The notes beneath the pieces were generated by a model, which did not search any database, was not told the origin of the DNA, and saw only the letters and a program-made list of their open reading frames with translations. The translations under genes and the position numbers were made by a program. This document shows, in pieces, positions 28,401-40,480 of a DNA stretch of 64,000 nt; position 1 is the first letter of the stretch; every line of letters starts with the position of its first letter. Source of the stretch: Caprimulgus europaeus (taxonomy: Eukaryota; Chordata; Aves; Caprimulgiformes; Caprimulgidae); contig OU015528.1 in the NCBI GenBank assembly GCA_907165065.1, forward strand, positions 45,747,515 to 45,811,514. Reading direction: 5' to 3'.

Positions 28401-31400
28401 AGTCAGCTGGGACCACAGTTTAACCTCAGCAACAGCCTAAATGATCAGACTGAGAAGAGGCTAATGATGGGGTGTGTGTTGTGGAACCAGTTCTTAGAAA
28501 GTGGAGTCCACCTCTGCATCTGTGATGCCTTGCAACATGGGCTTATGGTGACCTACACTATTTCCCAGAACTCAACAACGTGTGGAATAAGTGGAGCTTA
28601 AATGCTCTATATTGTGTACCTGGTGTAGATCTGAAAGCTGAAAATCAGTAGCTGCTGTTTTTAAATGCTAATGAAATGAATTGGACAAATCTAATACAGG
28701 ATAGATGGCTCCCAGAAGGCTGGATTCAGGGGCAAATAAAAGTAAAATGTCAATATTTAATGAAGAGTTTGGTGTTCAGGCAAATTTACAGTAGCACAGC
28801 TACATGTAATGGAAAATATATTTCCATCCTTTTCAATGGTGATCATGTCTTGTGCCTTGCAGAAATCCCCATAATTTCTTGGTTTTAATTTCTTCTGTGA
28901 ATTGATTTCTTCCATGAAATCCAGCAAATGGTCTACATCAACTGAATGTATTAAAGAAAATGAAGTATTAAAAAAGGTGAAAACTGTAAAATCACCATGA
29001 ACATTTGACTGGAACTGAGCCCATCCAGATCAAAATTAACGTAGCAGGAGCGGTAGAGTTACAAAACCTGTAATGTCCTAGTGTACTGGGAGGTTATAAC
29101 TAGTATATCCTCAAGTTTCTCACTATAAACAAAGCAGTATTAATAGCATCAGGATTTTTTTGTGTGTATGTAAAGAATAATAGATTCCAAGAAGTCTATC
29201 TTGAGGTTGAAGAGTGACATAATTTAATTACAAGAAACAAGAAAGAAGTTTATAGATGTTTCAAAGAGACTGCAAAAACACAGACTATATTAGCATTTAA
29301 AAATATAGCTTGCTTTTTCTCCTTTATTTGCATCACAAACTAGATAGATACAGGGTAAATACCTTACAAGCTAAGAAGGTATGCATTTAAAGTCTGTCCA
29401 TATACTGACAGTCTAACAAAATACTTTAAAATGGATGTCATCTTGGGAGTGTCTTTAAACTATTTTGATATAATTTCTAACATTCCCTAAAGAGATAAGT
29501 TCTGTATGAACATCTAGAAATTCACAATCCTGATGCTGGCATGTTAGCTGTTGCAGTGCTAGCTCCTCAGATAGGATCTGAGGAGGAAACATGAGAAGTA
29601 GTAGTAGTGCTGGAATGTAATCTTCAAGTCTGGCTACAGGGAGAGCTAATCCTGCAAGGAACTGCAAGGTTTGCTTGTCCATGGGCTGTAAGAAAGTTAT
29701 TGATGGTCTTGGACATGAGGAGAGGGTGGAGATAGCCTCTCTCCTCTGGTCTTCACCAACAAAATACAGAGAAACATTCAGGAGCCCTCTGAAGATGCCT
29801 CATTTTGACATTTCTCTTACTGACTATACTAAGGGTCCTGACTTTGTTGCTGTCTTCTCCCATCACAGAATTCTTGTAATGGGCTGCAAGAGGAACCCTC
29901 TCCCAAGGGTCTGTAATGGGCAGTCATGAGAAAAGTAGCTGTCGGGAACTGTAAGACCTTTGCAGCCATGTGGGCAGCTCCACCTCTTGAGTCCAGCAGA
30001 TACCTTCCCCAGCAAAAGTGGCAGCGAGGCAGTAAAATGGGTTTGAAGTAGATGTGGGCCTACTGGAGTGGCTGGGCTGGTTGACAACCCCCATCCCAAG
30101 ATATGTGGAATTTTTTTGCTGTTGCAAAACTGTTTCTGTGATAGATTTGAGACTGTGTTTACATGTTATTTGCAACAAGAACTCTATCTGGTTTGTGATA
30201 CAAGTAGCTTTTGACATTTCTGAGTAAACTGTTTAAATTATCTGTGGGCAGATATTTAAAATGCATCTGTCTAATTAGAGAGCCTTTGTTTATGTTAAGA
30301 AAGAACTTTATGAATCCTTACAGACCAATCTGAATATAATTACACAGTGTACTTGCCACTCTCACAAGCTACTTCTCAATCTGCTCAGCACTGGGGCCTC
30401 CTGCTGCGTTCATGCTTTTGTCAGATGACTTCACAAGAAACATACTGAGCCCGCACTGGGAAGCAGATGAGGCTGTAACTCTCAAATGCTTTCAGTGAGT
30501 GGAAATGCAGTCCCAGGGACAGTCTCACAGGAATAAAACTGAATAAAGAATTAAGACTGTAAGACAAACCCAAACAAATTTCTGACAACTTTATGCATAA
30601 ACCTTGAGACATCTCCTTATTGGAGCTGTATATTGTCCTATTGCTGATGGTCCTGCTTTGAATGCAATCTTGAGTTGCCCTATGCCACACACATAAGTCA
30701 GACTTGGGCAAGGAAGCCTTTTGCATGCCTTCCTCCTGGATGCGGTGCTGCTCTAGCTATAGCCTCTGCTCAAGCAGGAGGCAATGGCAGGTCTCTTGCC
30801 TCTTATTTAATAGCCTAGTGGTTGGAGTGGGAAGGAGAAGACCTGGGTACTGACAGTGCCACTGTCAACTTCAGGAGATGGAAGCTGCTCCATCTCAACC
30901 ACTAGGAAAATACTCTAGTAAGTGAGCATCTCCAAACCTCTCCAAGTGAGAGTTACACAGCTGCTTGAGATCATAAAGGGTGCAGGTGGGTAAGCCCAGT
31001 TATCAGACCAAAGCATTGCTTTCTGGTTTTGCCACCATTTATCTTGTTCAGAAAGTAATTGCTGAAGGCAAAATAAAGAGCCAGTTGCTGGAAATTATAC
31101 CCAAGTTTCCTGGCTTGGTTCTTGTGACCTAACCATAAACTTACACTATTTCAGTAAGAGAAAACAATGACATGATGAAAGGGTGATTAAAAAAATAATG
31201 CAAAAAACCCCTGGTATTCCCTAGGAGAGGGGCTGTGCAGCATTTTCTCAGCAGGCCAGGCCGGTGTGTCAGTCTGTGAATATTTGAAAGGTTGAACATA
31301 AACTGCCATTAGTTTTAAATGAACAGTAGAAGGATGGCAAACAAAAGATACTACAACAAGGAAAAAACAAACAAACTAGATGCAGCCTTTTATTTAAAGG

Positions 31401-31529
31401 CTGAATTAGTTATTGTAACTTCAAGCCAATGTTTGTTACAGTAAATATTAAAACCACCTCCTGACTCCTGCCTTACAATAAGTAGACAAATTAGCTATCT
31501 TGTTTTAAACATTCTTTTTCATCTTTCAG

Positions 31530-31580
31530 GGTCTCCTTTCAACCTATTTCTTAACATATTTCTCCTGAACTGAAGGATAA
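31530..31580 (+). other. NR1H4: NR1H4 5'UTR segment of the start exon
   Basis: A pyrimidine-rich acceptor, ctttttcatctttcag, ends at 31529, so this exon is probably spliced to an upstream non-coding exon, as in mammalian FXR-alpha1/2 transcripts. An in-frame TAA (31578-31580) directly abuts the start codon, so translation cannot begin further upstream in this frame. Confidence 0.7.
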
Positions 31581-31665
31581 ATGGGGTCTGAAATGAATTT
31601 AATAGGACATCACCATCTAGCCACTGCTGATGGATTTTCACTGGCTGAAGGTCCCCATTTGTTTG
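31581..31665 (+). CDS. NR1H4: NR1H4 first coding exon, FXR-alpha1/alpha2-type N-terminus
   Basis: Starting at ATG 31581 the exon encodes 28 residues: MGSEMNLIGHHHLATADG, then FSLAEGPHLF, plus the first base of a Gly codon. Human FXR-alpha1/2 begins with the same MGSxMNLI pattern and has Leu-Phe-Gly at the same exon junction. The donor is a perfect gtaagt at 31666. The next exon supplies gt to complete Gly and continues VISEP, matching human LFG-VLTE. The start is fixed by similarity and by the TAA codon just before it. This N-terminal part of the A/B domain carries the ligand-independent activation function. The exon is short and would be missed by length-filtered ORF searches. Confidence 0.93.
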
Positions 31666-31795
31666 GTAAGTCACCAAATTAGGTTTAAATAGCAAGCTAT
31701 CCTTTAGTGAGAAACCTAGAAGAAAATGCACTGAAATCTCAAGTTAAGGATATGTGGTTGATATATGCCAACCTTCTTGAATCTTCAGTACCTAT

Positions 31796-31951
31796 GGATG
31801 GCTGTGGAGTCTCCTTCTCTGGAGACATTCAAGACCCCCCCTGGACACCTTCCTGTGTGATCTCATCTAAGTGTTCCTGCTCTGGCAGGGGGGTTGGACT
31901 CTATGATCTTTCGAGGTCCCTTCCAATCCCTGACATTCTGTGATTCTGTGA
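31796..31951 (+). mobile_element. CR1 LINE 3'-end fragment, sense strand
   Basis: About 155 bases match the terminal part of CR1: gtggagtctccttctctgga, attcaagacc, ggttggactctatgatct, then cattctgtgattctgtga at the end. It is 5'-truncated, as most CR1 copies are. It lies only about 130 bases after the splice donor of the NR1H4 start exon. The left limit is approximate. Confidence 0.9.
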
Positions 31952-34023
31952 ATAAAAAATAATGGATCTGTGGTGTTAATGTAATCCTGCACACTATTGC
32001 TCTCATCACTGCTCATAGCAGAGCTTGTAGGTTTTTATAACACTATTCTAACATCTGAAACCATTCAGCGAAGACAGACCTTTGTGTCTGGGATGGATTT
32101 TATCTTCATGTGAGTCATTTAAATCAAGCTGAGAAGATATATTTTCAGTTAATTTGTAATAAAATTATACTACAATGTATTTGCATTGCCATATTATGCT
32201 AATTTATGAAAGTAATTTATCCAAAATTAAAACTATTTTATTATTGAGACCATTCAAAACATATGTTATTAACTTTAATGCACAAGAAAATTTATAATGC
32301 AGGCCAGAAAATGATCCTTGCTCCAGTTCCACTGAATTTTTCAAGGCTAAGCATGAGTTTATTAATTAATTAATTCTTGGTCAATATTTTATAAGCATGG
32401 GGAAGCTGTCTTCAGTTATATGTACTGCTAAGAAAAAAAAACCCCAAACAATAATACATTTTTTTTTTAGCTTTTCTTTTGGCAGCAGAGGGGGACCTTT
32501 GTCAAGTAACATGATACATTCAGGGCCTCAAACACAATACAGACCCCCCTCAGAAAGCTGCAACACTTCAGAAGTTTCCAGTCCAAATAAGACCAGTATT
32601 CTGTCTTTTTGAGTGCTGGCAAAAAAAAAAGAAAATATTTTGGTTTAATCTATCTGAAACAAGAATAGTGGCTCAGGCATGGAGGGACTCTGAGAAGTAG
32701 AGACACTCCTGTTGCAGGGTTTTTGGAAGTATCTCTCCATATCAGATGACTTCCAGTGCCCTGGCTCCATACAGCTGAACTAAAGCACTATCACTAATGA
32801 TAAGCAAAATTCATTGCATTATTCTGTTATTTTTTTCCCCCTTAAATGTGCTGGGTTTTGGTGGGAGAAATGTTTTTGCAGATGCTAAAGTATATGTAAA
32901 TACACTTCCTTGCTGTCTGTTAATTCCAATGTTGGGCCATGATATACAAAGAGGAGAATGACATCCAAGTCTAGGGTGCCAAATTTTATATCCAGTCATC
33001 CCTTAAGAAGTCCTGCATAACTGAACTACTTCAGATTTTCAAGTAGATTTCCCCGATGTACTTTTTCACTAATTATTTCATTATTTTTGAAGAGTAATGA
33101 TCAGGTGGCTTCAAAATATGGGAAAGCATGTTAATGTAAAATACTTTCCCTCCACACTGAAATCTTATTCAGAAATTGAGGTCTTCAGAAGAGGGATTGT
33201 GTTTCCCATTACAGGTATGCAGAGCTTAGCACAAAGGAGATTTAAATCAAACTGACACTTCTGTGACAGAAAGAAATAATGTATTAAAGGGTTGAATCAG
33301 GGGCCCCCTTAGGAAGGAGAGTTAGCACTCCTGCTGTGTTTCACTTAAGATGACTTCCATTTTGTATGGCCTCTTGGTTCTGTTTTGCAGGATGTCACCC
33401 AAGTCTCAGAATTGAATTCTTTACAAATTCAGTGGTCTTTTGCATTTATAGCTGGGAAAAAACATCAGCAATAATATGCAACTGAGTCCACAGAGGAAGT
33501 TATTCATTGTGAAAATATGATTCCATCTCTTCAAGATGCTTGTAGGAAACAGTTTTGCTTCTCCATTTTATGTTTGTAAACTACTTGTATTTTTTTGACA
33601 TTGAGTTTTGGCAAGTAGAGACTTGTAAACCAGAGGAAATAGGAAGAAAGCTTTTCTTTTAAATGACCCTTAGGATATACAGCTCTGATGTAATACAAGC
33701 AAGAAATTGCTAGCTTACAAACATCAACTTTTATACAAAACAGTCTCCTTTTTCAAAGACACATACTCACATTCTGTAAAAAACCTTGGAAATATATTAT
33801 CTTTTCATTATGCTTCACTCAGTCTGTGTGGAGAGTGTTATTAGACCTTCAAAAACAAATTTAAGTGCATCTCCAAACATTAGCACTGGGTGCAGGTCTC
33901 TCAAAAGAAATTTTGTCAATTGTGAGTTGCTTATGCTGTAAGCCTCATCACCATGGTAATTCCAGGGCACTTCTGTGTACTCACCCTCAAGATTTCTAGT
34001 TGCAGCAGGTTTCAGAAGAGCTT

Positions 34024-34039
34024 AAAAAAAAAAAAAAAA
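34024..34039. repeat. Poly-A tract
   Basis: A run of 16 A within the NR1H4 intron, with no recognisable element attached. Confidence 0.85.
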
Positions 34040-37000
34040 GGTTTTCTACTATTCAGTAGTTGGAAATTGTATGCTGCTATTCTAACAGTGTAATTCTAAG
34101 GTAAAGTATCTCTTTATGTCTTTGGAGTTAGTGTGTTTTAACTGTAGTTTTTCACTTCTGTAGTCTGAACCCCTGGAAACAGGGACTCAATGCAAATGAG
34201 GAAGGATCTTTAATCTAGCAGTTTTGAAATGGACAAGGAAGAATAAACAAAAGTGACCTGTAACAAAGGTGAAAAGAGAGCAATGCATCTAAACTTGTCT
34301 TAAATATTTGACAATGTAAGAACAATAAACCAGCATTGAGAACTTTGTAGGCATAGAACAGTGCCTAAGATGAGCTTAAAATGCTGACTGCTTTTAGATA
34401 AATTTGTGTTTTTTCTGGATTTTTTTTTTTCTAAAGAAAGTAGGATCAAGTGCCTAAACCGATTAATCAGCTTCAAGATCATAAGATATGTTAAATAACT
34501 ACTTGTCTTTAGCACCACCTGGCAGATGATGCAACATCTGGCTTCATTCCTGCAGAGAAGATAATTAGGCCTGTAACAGACCCCCAAATCAAAAGGAAAC
34601 AAACCAACACAAATTAAAACAGAAAATTGTTTATGTATAATAATTATGCAGAGAGACAAACCAGAGTGGAAATTTGAGAAAAAATTTAACGAGAAGGAAT
34701 GCAGATGAACAGGACTCTGAGAGTGAAGGTTGCACCCCTAAGCAAGGTAAAACCAAAATGCATTTGTGCAATGCTTACGCTTGTGTGTATGAGAGTCTTT
34801 TGTGGATCTTAGCCTGCAAAGGAGAGTATTTTGTGAAATAAGGGGAATCTTGCAGTGTGGGTCTCGATTCTCTGCCTGTTTACTTCCAGGTATGATCCTC
34901 GGATAAACTTCTTGTCACAAATCTGATGTTAGGTCTTAGTGGGTTCATCTACAGTGCTATATAAAATAGGCTGAAGACTGACAAAGGCACAACACACTTG
35001 ACTGTCCCTCTTGACATTGCTCAACTCTTGTCTTGCCCTGGGGTTCTGTTTTAGATTGCTTTAGTAGATGTCTTGAAGACATGGGCTTACTCCAGGGACT
35101 GTTCCCAAAAAGGTAATATGGACAAGACTGCAGTAGATTTGAGTTCTTTTATCCTACACTGTACTCTAACACAGTCTCAGTGGGGTTTGTACCTCATACT
35201 TTAACTGCCATCAAACCAAGGCATGCCACACTTTGACTTCATGCCATCTCAGTAGTACTGTGGTGGCATCCAGCACAGCCCTCACAATGTTACAGATGTT
35301 TTGAACTGAAGTGACATATATTAAACAATAACGTCTGAGACCCATAGGGAGGCTACTTGGGCCCAGAAGAGCATGATGGGCAGATGGACCCTGCCCACTC
35401 TAGAGAGAGTTAGTTACCCCCAAGCTACACAGATCCTGATTTTCAACCTTAGCATGAGGAGTCCTCTCTAGCACTTTTTTCTCTTGTCATACAGATGTGT
35501 GCAATATGGCCTGAGCATTTTGGCCTTTTTTTGAGAATACAACATTTCTGTGCTTAAAAAAAATAAATAAATTTTAAAAAATCTGTTAATCTACTCAGCT
35601 AAAATGTGCTTCTTGTGGTATTGAAGTGGTTAATTTATTGCACAGAATCACCTGACATTCCTAAATATTTATTGATAAAAATTTTGTTGTAAATAAACCA
35701 CAGCAGGTACAAAATTACAATGGCTGGGGCATCTTGGAGGCATCCCCTTGAATGGTAACCAAATTTTATCCAGGTAAATCCACACTGGAAATGGACATTG
35801 CTATTGTTTCAGACATTTACAAACAAGTTTCTCTGTAATGCGGTTAATCAGTAAACTACATAACCTCTGGCCTGCGTCACTCCTTTGCTAATCTTAAAGA
35901 AAGTTCTTACAGTAAAGAAGTCAACTGGATACGATCAAAGCAAAATTAATAAATTTTATTTATACATAGTATTTTGGGGGTGTGAGGTAGGGGGAAAAGA
36001 AAAAGAGAGGGAAAAGAGGACTGGGTTCCTTAAGGAGAGTATTTTTGTTCAAGAAACGGTCAGACCGAAGACAGCCTAAGGTAGGATGTTGTCGTGTTCT
36101 TGCTTGGACGTGTTTGCCATCTATTTTTGCATTCTTCCTTGGAACTGTGGCATGATAGAAGGTTGTTTACACTGGATGGTATTTCGTATCTGCAAATAAT
36201 TTATTTGGAATTAAATCAAAACTTCATTAATAATTATGCTATGGTTTCCAAATTACTTAATCCTGAATCTTGCTCTTCTTTAAAGTTCCTTCGTGAATAT
36301 CCTACAGAGAGCCAGATATTCATATTTTAAACCTGCTTAGAACTTTTTTCTCTTCAGTTGGCTTTTTATTAGTGGAAAAATAATTTTTACATTAAAATGT
36401 GATCTCACTGTCCCTTCTGTAATATTCTGCATAAAAATACCTTAAATCTGCACATAACCTGAGTATATTTCTACAAACTGAAAACACTTTCTTTAGTTCC
36501 TACAATGAAAACTCACTTTCATTTCTACAAGTGGTTAAGCCTATATCAAATATATTTTCAAGTCTTATGTAAAATATTCTGTGTAAAGTTTAAAGGAACA
36601 AAAGCAAAACTCTCCAATGAATTTGCTGCAAGTGGTATTGTGGAAAAATATTTGTAAAATGATGACCACATCCATGTGCAGGTTTCACTTTGGTATTAGT
36701 AAGCTTTCCAGGCTTCTGCAAAATGTTTTTCATTGATTTGCAAAATATAATCTAAAAGATCCACAGCTATAAGTAACATCACATTTGTGTGTGCTTAAGT
36801 ACTCTTACTTTAAAAATGCAAAAGGTATGCTTCCAAAAGGCAAAACAGATAAATGTTTCAAGAGTGAAGATCACACAAACATAAAATATCACTATTCCAG
36901 TGAGCTTGTTTCTGATTTCACTTTCACTGCTTATACTGCTGCAACTCCAGCAATTTCAGTGGGCTGGCTCATGCTTTACAGTGGCATGAGACCAGCCCAT

Positions 37001-37642
37001 TTCAGACTTCTACTAAGATATATCTGGATAAAAGCATATGTATGTCCTGGTTGGCAAGATAAGATTAGTTTTCTTTTGCGATAAGAAACTATTTGGTCTA
37101 GACTTGCATGTACTCTGCAAAGCATAATTTCAAAAATCAGTGTGGTTTTCAAATGTCACCCAGGACAGAGTAGTGCACTGTGTGCCTCCAAAAGCAGAAC
37201 CTCCTCAGATTTTGTCGGAAGCCTTGCGTATGCAGAAGGCTGGGGAATGCAGCTCAGACCACGCTTTTTGGATTCAGTCATAGAAATACTTTGTTCCAAT
37301 AATTTCAAGGCATCTAGTTTCTATTTCAACGTCATCATTGCTTAATTTTTTAAAGATAATATATCAGAATAAAAGGACATTTCAGCTAAAAAAATGAAGT
37401 ATTTTCATTTTGAAATAATCTTTATGGAACACCTCCATGGTTTTAAACAATTATTTTTAGGAATTTTTTAAATTACTAATGCTTTGGAGCAGACCATTTC
37501 TTGCAATGTTTAATCCTAGACTCATTGAAAATTTTATGGAGGGAAAAAAATAATTTGACAAGTGTTTTTGGTCTGCTCTGGGTAGAGAATGGTGGCTCGA
37601 TGAAATACAGATACCCACAAAGCCTGTCAAACAGGTCTATTT

Positions 37643-37700
37643 AAAAACAAAAAACACCACCAACAAAAAAAAAACTTCACAAAAACCCCCCAACAAACCC
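37643..37700. repeat. A/C-rich low-complexity tract
   Basis: Irregular A runs with cacc, caac and cccccc interruptions, similar in style to the tract in the SLC17A8 intron near 3.9 kb. Confidence 0.8.
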
Positions 37701-40117
37701 ACTTTAAGCTAAAGTGGGAAAATCTACACAGGTACAACCTAATTATCTTTTAAAATCAGTCTACTCTCCATAATTAGTATCTGAGCACTTCCCAGAATTT
37801 TAGCTGTAAATCTGTTTTACATAAAACAAGGCCATGTTCTCTCAACCCTGCCTATTCTTCCTTTTCCTTTCCATTGCTCTGAGCATGGACTCAGTTCAGC
37901 TGAATTGTTTAACTATGTGCCTAACACAGAAGGAAAAAGGAGGAGGTACAGGTTTGTTGGTTTGGGTTTTTTCCCCCCATATTTAACTTTGTACATTAAG
38001 GCTCTGATTTTTTTGTTTGTCCAGAAGAAGACTAGAATTAATGATTGTGAAGATTTTTCTAAACATGTCTGTAACCAAAATGGATCTACAGTGATTTAAA
38101 TAAATGCACAATATTGTCTCAGGATGTGATGCAGTTCTTTGGCAGTCCTGAGTTTTTCACCAACACCTGAGATTATTTTTTTTTTTTGCTGTGGAGGGAG
38201 TGTCTCTTCCTGCTCTTTCAGAAGCCCAAGCAGTTCAGGGTGCTGGTGTAGAGCTTTAGTGGAATTTCCTGTGGAGGGCATAAATTTAAAAATCAATGGT
38301 TTCTTTCTTTTCATTTTGGGATTGTCCCACTTTACTTTAGCTAACTCAATCAACTAAATAATTACTAACTAGCAAATGACAACTTAGGTCTCCGTGGTGA
38401 ACAGATTCCTTTCCAAGGAGAAACTGAATGATCTGTGTAATGGTTCTGTACCTCACAATGAACACCAGGTTTTGTACCTGAAGTATCTTGACCAGTTTTA
38501 ATGAGCAGCAGTCTCAACAAAAGGTAAATATAATTACAGAGACCACCCACTTATTAAACCTATATCAAACAATAAAGGTCGGCATCAAATCATTGCTCTC
38601 CTCACTTTTTACATGTTTTGTCACTGCTACAGCTGGCAAGGTAGCGGTGGCAGTTTGTGTTTGATGCCTGAAGCTATTACTTTATCTTCAGGCTCTTGCA
38701 TGGAGTCTACAGATGCCCATATTTTGCCCCAGGTCTCTGTATGTCTATTCTGTTTATTTAAAGGGCATAAACTTGTATCTGGAGCGTGCTTTCTACTGTT
38801 CTGCTAGTATAGTACTTGGGGCCCTGGCCTCTTCTGGAGCATCTAAATGGAACTGTAATTAAACTAATTTTTAATAATAAATGGCATCATTATTCCCATT
38901 TGATTTTGTGTCACATTTTTCCAGATGTACATCTTACTGTTTATTCTTGTACTGGGACCTTAAAATTTGTTTTGGCAAATATGTGCTGTGGACAATACAG
39001 CAATCACACAAACCCAAAACTCTTGTATGGCTTTTGCAGCATGGTAAAGTAGGAGGGGCAGAAGGCTGCAGAACAAGACTGTGAGACCCTGAAAGTGAAA
39101 AGTAGGTGAAATGAAAAGGTTAGTTTCTGGCACTAATTGAAGTGAGACAAAGGAGAGGGAAGAAATCCCTGCTATAGATTTTAATTATTGTTGTTGTTAC
39201 AGATGTTCCCTCTTCTTAACTGTTAGCATTTCTTAATTGTTTCTAATTCATCAGAAAGGAAGGAGACTTGCCAAGGAACTAATTTTATGTCAGCAAAAAA
39301 GTTTTTGAAGTGCTTCTGAAGTGCTGTTAAGTAATGGTCACCAATGAACATTAATCTATGATTTCCTTGTAAATACAGCAATTGACTCCAATAAAAAGTG
39401 ACTCATCATCTTCTTGAATGGCATAGGCTTGTAGAGCTGGGGACCAGGCTGCAGAGGCTGGCTGGGTGGCGACTGGAGGCTTGATGGCAAGAAGGTCACA
39501 TTTCACCACTTATATTAGAACTATTTTTCTTGTTCCTTCATGGTAACCTAGCTTTCTCCTTTCAGGATCTTCTTGAAGGTTTATTTCATGTTCATAGTCT
39601 TTTAATTAAGCCTCACTCTTGCCATCTTTCCCCAGTGCAGTTTTTCCTTGTTATGGCGTATTCATTCAGAATTAAATAGAAATTAACATGATGTTCGAGT
39701 CTTGATCTAACTTGCACTAATGCCATAGGATTTGGGGGGGGTTTTTTGATTTCTTTTATTCTTGTGTGAGACCTAATTTGGGTTATTAGCTTCTCTGTGA
39801 TGTAGATTGCTTTCTTTTTCATAAACTGAACATTTATACAATTAGCTGCACAGTATCTTTAAATATTTTTTTTATGTAAGGTCCAGTGCTGGACACTTCC
39901 ACCAATAATAAAGGAGTGGCTGAGAATGGCTAAGTTACTTTAAAAATATCTTGCAGTATATTTGCATAGGACCAGGACTACAGCAAATCTGAGCTCAGCT
40001 AATGCAATCTTTATCATTATGCCTTGTTTTTGAGATGTTTGGAAGTGGGAACTTCTCTGGTAACTGTGGTTTTATGGTAGTAATAGAAAGTGATTTTGCA
40101 TTATTATTATTTTCCAG

Positions 40118-40480
40118 GTGTCATTTCAGAGCCAATGAGTTCTCCAGTGCAAGAGACAGATGTGTCACCTTACACACAGTACAATAGCATGCCATTTCCC
40201 CAAGTTCAGCCTCAGATTTCATCACCACCTTATTACTCCAACTTGGGCTTCCACCCTCCGCAGCATGAGGAATGGTATTCCCCCGGGATGTATGAGCTCA
40301 GGAGAATACCCTCAGAGACCTTTTTCACAAGGGAGACAGAGATAATGGATATCCCTGCAGCCAAAAAGCCTAGACTGGGTCACTCCACAGGAAGAGTCAA
40401 AGGAGAAGAGCTCTGTGTAGTCTGCGGTGACAAAGCCTCTGGGTACCACTACAATGCTCTTACTTGTGAAGGATGCAAAG
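40118..40480 (+). CDS. NR1H4: NR1H4 exon: A/B domain and first zinc finger
   Basis: The 363-bp exon completes the split Gly and reads [14 protein letters not shown] onward. It includes [29 protein letters not shown] and AKKPR, all close to the mammalian FXR A/B domain. It then enters the DNA-binding domain at [17 protein letters not shown] and ends in the P-box CEGCKG. The four zinc ligands are spaced C-X2-C-X13-C-X2-C. The P-box directs binding to AGGTCA-type half-sites. The acceptor is attattattttccag and the donor is gtagga at 40481. The last base of the exon starts the Gly codon completed in the next exon (Gly-Phe-Phe-Arg-Arg). An ATG at 40090 opens the same frame upstream but lies before the acceptor, in intron, so it is not the start. 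Confidence 0.95.

Larger units (their letters stand above)
20651..31529. other. Intergenic stretch upstream of the first visible NR1H4 exon
   Basis: About 10.9 kb, AT-rich and essentially unique. It should contain the NR1H4 promoter and any non-coding first exon, because the first coding exon has an acceptor at 31528-31529. I could not place that exon from sequence. A TA dinucleotide run lies at 22913-22943 and an A-rich tract at 25457-25493. The open frames, up to about 110 codons, have no recognisable relatives and lie mostly on the opposite strand. Confidence 0.55.
31666..40117 (+). other. NR1H4: NR1H4 intron
   Basis: An 8.5-kb intron. In mammals the promoter and first exon of the FXR-alpha3/alpha4 isoforms lie in the corresponding interval. 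I found no convincing counterpart here; a weak candidate at 35752-35773 is discussed in the findings. The intron contains a CR1 3' end at 31796-31951, a poly-A run at 34024-34039 and an A/C-rich tract at 37643-37700. Other open frames in it look random. Confidence 0.75.

Noticed and set aside
34646-34745. Possible FXR-alpha3-like exon ending EGCTPKQ before a gtaaaa donor
   Set aside because: In the phase needed to join the next NR1H4 exon, no ATG occurs before an upstream stop, so it cannot be a first coding exon. The resemblance to the mammalian alpha3 end is slight.
40090-40117. ATG at 40090 in frame with the NR1H4 A/B exon as a translation start
   Set aside because: It precedes a strong acceptor (tattttccag) and encodes Ile-Leu-His-Tyr-Tyr-Tyr with no FXR similarity. 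The genuine start exon at 31581 joins in frame.
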